Below, piece after piece: positions 10,782-24,594 of a stretch of 64,000 bases of DNA. Position 1 is the stretch's first letter, and every line of letters begins with the position of its first letter. The notes beneath the pieces were generated by a model that searched no databases, had not been told where the DNA came from, and saw nothing but the letters and a program-made list of their open reading frames with translations. Both the position numbers and the translations under genes were made by a program. Source of the DNA: Chrysopilus asiliformis (lineage: Eukaryota > Arthropoda > Insecta > Diptera > Rhagionidae); contig OZ035964.1 of the NCBI GenBank assembly GCA_964034945.1, positions 1,634,001 through 1,698,000 on the forward strand, written 5' to 3'.

Positions 10782-13700
10782 ATGTCTTCGGATGACGGCA
10801 TTGAATACCAAAAATCCCTACAGCATCATCACCACCATCAGCATAACGCGTCGTCATCCTCATCATCGTCGACAGGTGGCGCACAGCATCATCAACACAC
10901 GCATCCGCATCAACATCAACACCATCAATCGCAGCAGACCGGCTCGTCGGCATCGTCGTGCTCACTAGCTCTTAGCGGCGGCGTCGTCCCGAATGGCAGT
11001 GGAATGTCTAATAGCGGCGGTCTTAATCCAGGCGGCGCTGGTCCCACTCTAACACATTCGCATTCCTCACATGGCCAGCATCACACAAGCACGCAACGCG
11101 ATCAACAACAGCAAATGGTAAACAACGGCGCCGGCTCCAATACAATTGCCCGACGAAAGGCATCGCTTAGCTATCAACAGCAGTCCGCTGCCGATTCGCT
11201 GAGTCTAGCGCCAGCACCGAGTAATAGTGTTAGTGTCGGTGTCGGTGGTAACTTTGTCAGTGTATCAGCCTCACCGAATCGATATTCAGCACATCAGCCC
11301 GAAGGCTATCATCACATTGGCGGTCGTCTATCGATTCATCCAATCGATCGGTATGAAGATACGATGACCTGCTGTCTTCCGCCACCGTCGCCGGCACCGA
11401 CAAGTGACCGTTTCGTAATGGGTATACCGTCACCATCGCCGATCGGTGGTCAGAATTGCTCTGGCGGCGGCAGTTCGATTAACGGAAATGGTGGTCCGAC
11501 ATCGTCTGGGCCACCATCTATCGGTGGAAATGTCGGGCATCACTTCCAGGATCAGCAGCAGCAGCAGCAATCCTCCCAGCAAACCATGGTAACGGCAAAT
11601 GCGCATAAATACGCAGCAGCGGCTGCTCTACATCGGACCATGTCGCCAAGTTCACGTTTCCGAATGTCAGATCGATATCGTGACGCATCGCCAAAATGTG
11701 ATCGATTCGTGACGGCGACACATTTTCTGGCGAATAGTACACCCCTCGTATCTAGCGATAGTTACACATATTTATCATCGACTGTACATACACCGGTTAA
11801 GAGGTACGTACCGACACCGCCTCCGCCCACAGAAGTCTACTCCGATATTCCGCAATCGTCATCATCGACCAGTTCGAATAGTGGCTATCATACAATCAGC
11901 ACCAGTCCCCATCTACCTCATCATCATCAACAGCAGCAACAACAGCAGCAACAGATTCAGCAGCACACTTTACCGTATCGCTTCCGAATGAAATGCTGCT
12001 CCGCGGATCCATCGGCCCCACCACCCTCATCCCTGCCACTTTCATCCGTTAACGGTCACGGTCACGATCGTGGTAGCGGCTCAGATCACTATGCGACACC
12101 ACCGCGCGTTCGCCCGCTCAAGTGCTCAGCCCCGGGCGGTAACGGATGTTCAACGGCCGCCATCAGCAACGGCAACAGCAGTCAAGGCACACAAGGTATT
12201 CTAGCGCAAGTCGGTCCAACGCCTGGTACAGTTGTTATTTCAGCACCGCCGCCATCTCAGGGTGTTCGTCAGGCGCGGCCAACATGCGTTGTTAATGATT
12301 ATATGCCGCGTACGCCAAGCGTTGAGTATCTGGGCTCAGCCGGGGGTCGAGTTGTGACACCGGTTAGCGTGATGTCAGAACCGACAAACGGCACATGCCT
12401 CCATTGTAATACAATTCGCCGGACGACCGGCGTTCATCAGACGACACAGACAACGGGACCGATTAGCCCGATTCCACAGACACAGAATCTTGCGCTTGGA
12501 ACTTCATCGCTAACCGGTGGTAATAACAATAGCAGTAGCGGCAGTAATAACAATTCTGGATGTACACTAGGTGGAATAGCATCCCAATTAGATACTGCCA
12601 GCGATATGACATCGACAGCTTCCCCCACCCCATCATCAACGAATCATTCGCAAATCTCACCAATGTCTCCACCAATCGCTGGCCAACCTTCCGAACAACA
12701 ACAGCAGCAGCAACAGATTCAGCAATGCCCTATGCAGCAGCAGATCCAGCAGCAACAACAACAGCAACAGCAACAACAACAGTCTTCATCAGCTATCGGT
12801 GGAGGAGTGGGGGCAATCACAGGGGGTGGTATGTCCCAGCAGCAGCAGCAGCATCCATCAGCATCAGTACTGTCTTCCCACTCGTCCTTGGCCAATAGGA
12901 ATCTCCAAGCGCAACAGCAAATCGTCTCACATCATCATCATAGCACGGCGGCAAGCAACTCCAATATTGTGAACATGTGCAATAACAGTAATAGCAGTAG
13001 CAATAATAATAATAATAACAATAATAATAATAATAATAATAGCAGCAATGTCGGCAACACTGCAAATGGTGGTAATGGCGGCGGCGGTATGATAAGTACA
13101 ACACCGCAACGCAGTACGCTAACCATACGCCAGCAAATGCAGCAGAGATTCTCGCGTAAGCAACGTTTAAAGGAATATATCCGACGTGAAATCGCAAAAT
13201 TTTTCGGTGTTGATGTGCAGAGCGAGGACGAGGAACGTATCAAATGGTCGGAACGTCAGAAACGTCTCGCTATGCGACGTTTCGGCCCATTAAAATCGGA
13301 TAATGAATTCGGTTTGAGTAGCGGCCGCGGTAATCAACAGCAGCAGCCGGCTGGCGATCGACCAGATATTCTGCCGGCGCAGACAACCGATGAGCCACAG
13401 ATAAGTCGATACGAGACGAATGGTCATATACGGGTGCCGATCGAGAGGAAGGCGTCGGTACCGACGATGATTCTATCCGGTGTGTCATATATTATACAAA
13501 CGTTAAACAAGCGCCAGCAGCGACAGCACAAGCAATGGTCGCGCAGCTTTGCGCCGGCCCATGTGACCGCAATTAACGGTGAGAATCCGGGCGATATGTG
13601 CGAAGGGCTAACGGCATTACAGGAGGATGAGGTTTTCTTTGATACACCGAGCAATGATCTCGGTGGCTCTGGCAATACCAACACTAGCGGCAATAATGTC

Positions 13701-16700
13701 GGTGCTGGCAACAACACTAACGGTAACGGGCATCATGGCAACAATGCGAGATCATCGAATGCTAACATCATCGAGCATTCACGGCAAATCTATATGGGGG
13801 AACGTGTACACGGCTGGAGGACTTCCGCTAATATTGACCACCATCACCAGCAGCATCACCAGCAGCAACAACAGCAGCAGCAGCAACAACAGGCTGGCAA
13901 TGAAATGATGGGTGGCAATGGTGTTGGCGCTGCTGGCGTCGTCGTCGCTGGCGAACAAGCCATCATCGGTAATGGCGGCGTTGGTATGGTATCCGGTGGC
14001 ATAATGGGCGCCATTGGCGTACAACGGATCGGCTATCGTGGAACTAGAATTTCATCCCAGCTGCTCGATGGCGTCCTTGACAATTCCCGACGGCCACTCG
14101 CCCACAAAGTGAAACTATTTCGGGCACACGAACTGGACGATCGTAACGATCATCGGCCATTTTTCACATATTGGATCAATACGGTACAGATTCTAGTACT
14201 GACATTGTCATTGATCTGCTATGGTATCGGACCGATTGGTATCGGCGTTGAACAGAAATCGGGTCAGGTGCTGGTCACCAGCCTTAGCCTACAAACCGTA
14301 CAGCATCAGGAGCAACGCAACGTATGGATCGGGCCGAGGGGCAATGATCTTGTCCATTTGGGCGCTAAATTCGCCGCATGTATGCGACGTGATATAAAAA
14401 TCATGGACGTTATATCGAAAACGAGACGGCAAGAACGTGAGACCGCATGCTGCATACGAAATGATGATTCCGGATGTGTTCAAAGTTCCCAGGCGGATTG
14501 CTCAGTACGTGGTCTGTGGCCAACGGTAAGTTATCGAATTAAGGTCAATCTCCATACAGCCGACTTACGTATCTGACGGGATGAAAATGCCATAAATCAG
14601 ATGAACAAGTCCATCTGTTGTTCAGGGGAATCATTTGTAGTAGGAAAATCGGTTGGGGAAATTAAAACTCTTTAGAACTGTAGAAGACGACAAAATTTGT
14701 AGGATTATATTGTTTTCTCCCTTTCTGTTCGAGCTGTCTTTGCATGAGTGCATCCCATTCTGTTATCAGATGAAAAAATCGCCTGTATGGAGATCGCGCT
14801 TTATTTTACCTTTCATTTATGTGCAAGAATTTATACTCAATAACTTTGCGATGGTGGTTTTTGTTTTGTTTTTATGTTTATTTTTGTTTTTGTTTTCCGT
14901 TGTTTTTTCTCCAGAAGTCAATATCGACATGGAAGAAATGGTCACCGGGTGAATCTGGGCCTGGCGGACGGATATCCGGTTCTGTTTGCGGCCTCGATCC
15001 GAAATATTGTGATGCGCCAGCATCGATAGCGCCATACGAATGGCCGGATGATATAACAAAATGGCCGATATGCCGTAAGACCAATTCGTTTTCGCAGCGA
15101 TTCCGTTTTAAAGATCAGACCGCCGAGCATATGGTATGCGAGGTAATCGGCCATCCCTGTTGTACCGGCGTTTTTGGTGAATGTCGTATAACCACTAGAG
15201 AATATTGTGATTTTGTTAACGGATATTTTCATGAGGAAGCATCACTATGCTCGCAGGTAAGCAATTTTGTTACATCAGAATAACAGTTATTAAAAAAAAG
15301 CACTTATCTGTTTTGATTATTTAAGCAAAACAAAATTTAAATAAATAAAAAAAACGAATTTTTCATTTAAGGTTTCATGTTTGAACAACGTTTGCGGCAT
15401 GTTTCCATTTTTATCGACAGAAGTACCGGATCAATTCTATCGTCTGTTCACGTCGCTTTGTTTGCATGCTGGCATTTTACATTTAGCTATCACAATTGCC
15501 TTTCAACATATTTTCTTAGCCGATTTAGAACGTTTAATTGGACCAATAAGGACTGCGATCGTTTATATTGGATCCGGATTAGCCGGGAATTTAACGAGCG
15601 CCATTTTGGTACCTTATAAGCCAGAGGTATAAGCATCCAATGATGCGCTGTTGTTTGGAAATTAATTTGTTGTTTTTTTTCGTTTTATTAAATTAAGGTT
15701 GGTCCATTGGCATCATTGGCCGGCGTTATATCATCACTGGTTGTCCTACTGTTATTGATGCATTGGAAGCATTTAAAGAAGCCGCATTTAGCACTAGTTA
15801 AATTAATTATAATTGCTGGTACACTATTCGGTATGGGAACACTGCCATGGCAGCAGAATTTCGCTGGTCTGATAGCTGGAATATTTTGTGGTATACTGCT
15901 AACTATAGCATTAGTACCGTTTGTTAGTATTACTAAATATGGCCGTAAAACAAAGGTAAGTCTATTTTTTACTTTCTTATACGTAAATCGCCTTTTTTGG
16001 GACTTAAGCCCCTCTCTCCCTCCTCACCCTAACATAAATGATAGTAAAACTTCATCCACCGTCTTTCCTTTCGCACTTAAACGACTGTCAAACTTTTATA
16101 AGGGTAAAGCCCAATTCAGACTAACGGTTGCGATGACGATTGAGCTTCCTCGACCCATGAGATCAAAGCTTTTATGTCCCCATCGTTGAAAGCTTTCATC
16201 TCATTCGTCGGGAAGCTCCAATCGTAATCGCGACTGTTAATCCGAATTGGGCTTAAGAACAAAAGTTCAAACCAACTTTGAATAACGGTACTTTTTTCTT
16301 CTATTACAGATTAATTTGATATGGACATGTATGATATTCCACCTGTTCATCTACACAATTATGTTTGTTATATTTTATGTATTCCCGAGCGAGTTTACAT
16401 CGTTCAACTTTGGTGACGTGCTGAATGGCGGCATGGGCACAACGGGTCTCGGCAACACAGTGATAGGCGGTGGACCAGGCACAGGGATAGGTGGTGGACT
16501 AGGCCACCATCATCAGCAGCACCATCACCATTCCGATGATATAATTATGAGTGGTGGGGGATCGATGCAGGGCAATGGCGGTGGTGGTCCAAATGGTGGT
16601 AGTAATGGTATTATCGGTGGTACACCAGGTGGCAGTGGCGGTGCCACGGCGACTTTTAATGCGAATTATGTTGGCGGCGGTGGCAGTGGGCGGAATACAA

Positions 16701-17266
16701 TCGTCAATGTTCAACAGCAACAGCAAATGCTGCAACAATCCCCGCATTATCATCGGGTTTTAGGTAGTAGTGGTAATTCAATAGTATCATGTGACAAGGG
16801 TGCGTGTACAACATCGACGATTGGCAATGATGGTGTTGGGGGAGGCGATGATTTAATTAGAGATACCGCCGCTAGTTCTGGCGTCGATCTGAATGGCGCT
16901 GGTATCGGTATTGCAATCGGCCGTAATAATTTAGTTAGTAGTAACGGTGTTGATAGCGGCGGCCGCATCGGTAATAATCCGTTAGCCGTCGACGGTAACG
17001 CTGACAGTACAAGCGGTCACGTGATCAATATTAATGGCGACACAAGGCACACGAGCGGCAGCAATGATATCGGTGGTGGGAATTCCGGTTCATCAGCCAT
17101 GATTAGCCGTAATACCGTTATGGGTGTTAGCTCGAGCAATACCGGTTCCCTAACCGTTGCATCGTCATCATTATCATCAAGCCATAGGATCGATAATAAT
17201 GGTTTAATTGGTGGAAATGTATTAAGTGTTAGTAATGCTATTAATCAACATATAATAACAGCATGA
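10782..17266 (+). CDS. rho-5: Inactive rhomboid (iRhom / rhomboid-5), five coding exons
   Basis: A seven-helix ER/Golgi pseudoprotease that controls trafficking or degradation of EGF-family ligands and ADAM17 in animals. Exons 10782-14525, 14915-15256, 15372-15626, 15698-15955 and 16310-17266 join, all phase 0, to 1851 residues. A TGA stop directly precedes the ATG in frame. Residues 1 to about 780 are disordered, rich in His, Gln, Ser and Asn. A conserved cytosolic block follows (RRFGPLK near 840). TM1 lies near 1127-1150. The iRhom homology domain spans exon 2 (EWPDDITKWPIC, REYCDFVNGYFHEEASLCS). Exons 3-5 hold the rhomboid core (CGMFPFL, VPDQFYRLFTSL, LHAGILHLAI, TLPWQQNFAG). The active-site position reads GPLAS rather than GxSG, and the helix-6 His is absent. 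About 280 Gly/Ser/Asn-rich residues follow the last helix, far beyond human iRhoms. AATAAA occurs at 17370. Confidence 0.93.
16107..16254. repeat. Palindromic MITE in iRhom intron 4 (family with 21225-21351)
   Basis: It begins AAGCCCAATTCAGACTAACG and ends with the imperfect reverse complement, closing on CCGAATTGGGCTT. Inner arms around GACGATTGAGCTTCC and GGAAGCTCCAATCGTAATC also pair, so most of the 148 bp folds back. The centre contains CATCGTTGAAAGCTTTCATC. No coding capacity. Flanks are AAGGGT and AAGAAC, so no clear target duplication beyond a possible TA. Confidence 0.8.
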
Positions 17267-17789
17267 CATCAATTTATTTGTATTACATTATCAATTATAT
17301 TTATTACTGTAATTACATATTAAAAAAATCCAAAAAAAAACAGACAAAACCAAAAAAAAATGAAACTAAAATAAAAACTAAAAGACAAAACACAAAGTAA
17401 GGAAAAAAAATCATAAGAAAAAAAAGAACAAAAAAAAAACAAAAATAAAACGAAAAAATACAGAAAAATTTATATGGCTTTCAATGTTTTTATTTGAATT
17501 TCTGTTTTGTGTTTTTTTTCCCTCCATTCGGAACCAATTCTTATTTCGCTAGCACCACCATATCCAGAAGAGAAACTGTACATTCATGGCATTTTCCTTA
17601 TTTCATGCAATTTCACATGCTCTAGGATTGACGCATTTGTGAGGTTTTGCAATTCAGCAGCAGAGATAAGTTTTCCCCAAAATTTGGTCACATTGAAGCA
17701 TTTGTAAGGGTTTTGCGGGTACCGTTTATGAGATTTTGTTCGGAATGAAGAACCTGTAAAGTTTTCCTAGGTAGCAAACCCCTAAAATA

Positions 17790-18460
17790 ACGGCAAACAA
17801 GAGAATTGTAGAAAGTTTTACTGTCGTAAACTTCTGTCAAACGAAAAACTACTGAAAAACGCGTAGTTTCAAAGGAAAAATTTGGTTACTTCCAGTTAAT
17901 GGATTTGCACAAAAACACGAAGTATTTTTTCCAATTTTGAGACGCGAGTTCTAATCAGGAAAATACTTCCGAGACTTTTTCTAGGCGAGAACTATTTTTT
18001 TTGAATTTTTAGACGCGAGATATAAGCAGGAAAAATATTTTCGAGGCCTTTTCTAGGCGAGAAATATTTTTTTCCAATTTTTAGACGCGAGTTCTAAGCA
18101 GGAAAAATATTTCCAGGACCTTTTCTGGCCCTAAAATATTTTTTTCGGATATTTGGACGCGAGTTCTAAGCAGGAAAAATATTTCCAGGACCTTTTCTGG
18201 CCCTGAAATATTTTTTTCGGATATTTAGACGCGAGTTCTAAGCAGGAAAAATATTTCCGAGGTCTTTTCTAGACGGGAAATATTTTCTTCGAGTTTTTAG
18301 AAGCAGGAAAAATATTTCCGGGGCAATATTTCCAAATATTTCCGACAGACAGAAAGACATGTTGTTAATATGACTGCAGTCCAATCGGTTTTCAGGCAAA
18401 ATAATGGTTGAAATTTTTCATAAATACAATACTTTATTATACTTCGTATAAGTAAAAAAT
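17790..18460 (+). repeat. R1 dispersed repeat interrupted by a 72-bp minisatellite
   Basis: The left part matches the R1 middle (AAAAACTACTGAAAAACGCG, TTGGTTACTTCCAGTTAATG). The right part matches the R1 3' end: GACAGACAGAAAGACATG, then AATACAATACTTTATTATAC and TTCGTATAAG. Between the two lies an array of 72-bp repeats in place of the segment that in other copies holds the GATAGGATCGTCCCATT part. Confidence 0.7.
17927..18335 (+). repeat. Minisatellite, unit about 72 bp, five to six copies
   Basis: The block GACGCGAGTTCTAAGCAGG (with variants) starts at 17941, 18012, 18084, 18156 and 18228, giving steps of 71, 72, 72 and 72. A last, shortened unit lacking GACGCGAGTTCT sits near 18290. Each unit continues into AAAAATATTTCC and a TTTTCTGGCC or TTTTCTAGGCG segment. 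The third and fourth junctions share the CCAGGACC variant, suggesting recent local duplication. Confidence 0.85.
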
Positions 18461-19347
18461 TGGAAGCGGATCGAATTTAGTCAAAATCTCACAAATGAAG
18501 TTGTCAGCGTTAGGCGAGACTTTTGTATTACGGGACGAATTTTGATCAAAGGGTTGCCAGAGATTGGTTACAGAGTTGCGAAGGTTTTTAAATTTGTGAG
18601 AACACAAAATCGTCATTTGGAATATACGGCAAAAACGTGTAAATCTGTTGGTTTTTGCCAGATTTGTTTTTTTAATTCAATGTAGAGAAGTACAAACGTT
18701 TTTTATTTAGTCACACCCCCTCCCCTTTCCATTTTTACGCTCAATTGTATAAAGGCTGCTTGTTTTCGGGTCTGTTTGTCCCCTTTTCGTGTGTTACTCT
18801 GCTGACAGGATTAAGAGCCAACTAGAAGCTTACATGTAAAACTGTAGGTGCGAAGCAGGGAAGAAAATTGTTATGAAACCTCAATTGTGGAGATCCAGTC
18901 CCAATTTGGGATGTATAGATAGAAGCTTACCAGAAAAACGACAGAAATTTCCATAAATACATTTTTTTCAAAATGTTTCATTCGTAAAAAACCTGAAAGA
19001 AAAGAAAACCAAAAACAATGCGCAATTAAAACAAGTTCAGCTTAATTTTTCGGTTGTTTTTTTTATTTGTTTCTGCATATTGTTTAACATTTTGTTAATT
19101 AAAAGATGAAAAAAAATTTAACAGACTTGTTCTTCCTTCCGATTATAATAAATATGCAGAACACAGAATCATTCTGGAATTCATTGAATTTACTGGTGTA
19201 AGATTTAATTTTGTTGTTTTTTTTTTTGTTTCCCAGGTGAATGTCTTTAAAAAGTTGATACGATTTCAAATGATGTTATGTAATCCGACAAATAATAGTT
19301 GTTGACTTATAATTTTTATATTAAAGACGATCGATCGTTTTGAATGT

Positions 19348-22932
<3,585 letters not shown>

Positions 22933-23274
22933 TTTACCGTGGATTTCTTGTGGAAAATTTCTCTGGTTCTTCTAAAACTTCAACGTGGCCGTTGTGGAAA
23001 CTAATTGAGAAATTAAATGACCTTTAATTTGGTTTGATTGATTTTTGATATTTTTATGTAATAAGCACGGTTATATGGAATTATATCTTTTTTCTTGTCT
23101 ACCGAATCGCCCGACCTATTCACCTGGTATCGTTCCTTTCGCAACTGGCCTGGGAATATCACGGAAACTGGTGTGCGATGTCAAAAAATGGCTGCTGTGT
23201 GGAAAGCCCAAAGAATTACTACAGAGTGAGTCAGATGGTTGAAAAATTGTGCGACAAAAACCAAAATGGGTCGA

Positions 23275-23622
23275 TCTAGAGTAGAGAGCCTATAACCTAG
23301 AGAGTGGCCATGGGGACATCTAAAAATGGCCGCCGAGCTGAAAAATGAGCGCGAAAAACTTTAAAAATTTGATTCATTGTTATAAATAATTGCCAAAATA
23401 ACTGAAGGTGGTTAATATATGTAAAAATAGCATGTTTGAGGTATCAAAAAAAACTTGGAAACTCATAGTTGTTTTAATAAATTGAAAAATGGTTTACAGA
23501 CTGTTCTAATCTGGAGAAAAAGCTGTTCTAACTGACCTAATAGACTGTTCTAATTCGAGTTAATAGACTATTAAGGTAGCATGGCCACTCTCTAGGTTAA
23601 AGGCTCTCTAATCTAGAGTAAC
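23275..23622. repeat. MITE-like element with about 31-bp inverted ends
   Basis: The left end TAGAGAGCCTATAACCTAGA then GAGTGGCCATG recurs inverted at 23580-23610 (CATGGCCACTCTC, then TAGGTTAAAGGCTCTCTA), with one mismatch over about 31 bases. The outer TCTAGAGT motif is present on both sides. The inside repeats GACTGTTCTAAT-like words. A third copy of the end motif, TTAAAGGCTCTCTAGCTCT, occurs at 24245-24263, so the original right end may lie there and the element may have been split. Confidence 0.7.
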
Positions 23623-23667
23623 TGTGTGTAAAGAAGTGGACGAAATGTCAAACATTTTAACTTTAAA

Positions 23668-24207
23668 GCCTAGTAAAATGAAATTTTCCATACAAATTTA
23701 ACACCAAGCTGAAAATTTTGCTCAGAAATTTTACCAAGCGGTACGCAGTTCGCTGGTAAAATGATGTGAAAAACTCATGTTGCAATGTTGCCTACACTAG
23801 ATGGCGTTGTATTAGTCTCCACTTGATTTTACCAGCATTTTAACTGTTCGGTACATTAAATTCGAGGTAAAAATTTGACAGATAAAAATAATAGAGGTTC
23901 TTCGTTCCTTTAAATAGGGATTAACCCAAATCGACGGCGGTCTTCTGCTGTCCAGTTCAAGCATTTGGACTACGAGTGATGATGCAGAAACAATTATGTC
24001 GTCTAGCAGATTGTCATCCATATTATTAACTTTTAAAATTCAGAATACACAAAAATCAGAAACTTCTTGCTCGGCTGTCAATGTTTTTTCTCCACAAATC
24101 TTAGCTGTCAATTTGATTTCTCCACAAACAGTTTTTACTTCGGTTTTAATGAGCCAATTTGGAGACCGCGTAAAAATTTCATTTTACTCGAACTGCGTAC
24201 TAGGCTA
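23668..24207. repeat. Second inverted-repeat element, possibly nested in the first
   Basis: The left end AGCCTAGTAAAATGAAATTT is matched in inverse at 24173-24207, where the same sequence carries an extra 13 bases (ACGCAGTTCGAGT in the inverse sense) after AGCCTAGT. Subterminal words built on ACGCAGTTCG and CTGGTAAAATGA occur near 23740 and again, inverted and diverged, near 23820. No coding capacity. It sits immediately after the 23275-23622 element and before the stray end motif at 24245. Confidence 0.55.
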
Positions 24208-24594
24208 TAAATTATCGAATGTTGGCAAATTTGCGGCGCGCCTCTTAAAGGCTCTCTAGCTCTGACCGAATAAAAGAACTATAACTTCAAATTTCCAATT
24301 TAAAAAGAAATCCCTCTGTCTCTCGCTCTGAAACCGTCCTTCGTTCCGCGAAAATAGACCCACTGAACTACACAAAATATATCTTTCCCCAGTCCACGTG
24401 ACAAATCGTGTGTATGTCAGCGGCTAACACATTTTCTTAGTCAAAAGAAAATTTGTTTCGTTGGGAATTGCATCAGCGAAACCGACAGCGGATTTTCTTA
24501 AAGAATTTCCATTTGATTTGTCATTAAAGCCATTGCGAATGCTGCATTTTACTTACGAAAATAATAATATTTGAGTTCACGTGGAGGCATTTAA

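Larger units (their letters stand above)
17267..19347. other. Spacer between convergent iRhom and ATPsyn-beta
   Basis: Contains both 3' UTRs. The first 250 bases after the iRhom stop are extremely A-rich with AATAAA at 17370-17375 and 17444-17449. On the other side, AATAAA for the minus-strand ATPsyn-beta gene lies at 19067-19062, about 280 bases after its stop. The middle holds an R1 copy that carries a 72-bp minisatellite. The frame at 17507-17707 has no recognisable feature. Confidence 0.6.
22933..24594. other. Spacer between divergent ATPsyn-beta and IleRS
   Basis: This 1.66 kb stretch must hold the promoters of two housekeeping genes that read away from each other. No TATA box or initiator could be assigned with confidence. 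The middle is taken up by two inverted-repeat elements (23275-23622 and 23668-24207), so any shared core promoter would be separated by them. The frames at 23045-23242 and 23996-24259 have no recognisable domain; the second overlaps the second element. Confidence 0.6.

Noticed and set aside
15377..15619. 80-codon frame overlapping iRhom exon 3 in another phase
   Set aside because: The phase-0 exon beginning VSCLNNVCGMFPFL matches the iRhom family; the other frame is a shadow.
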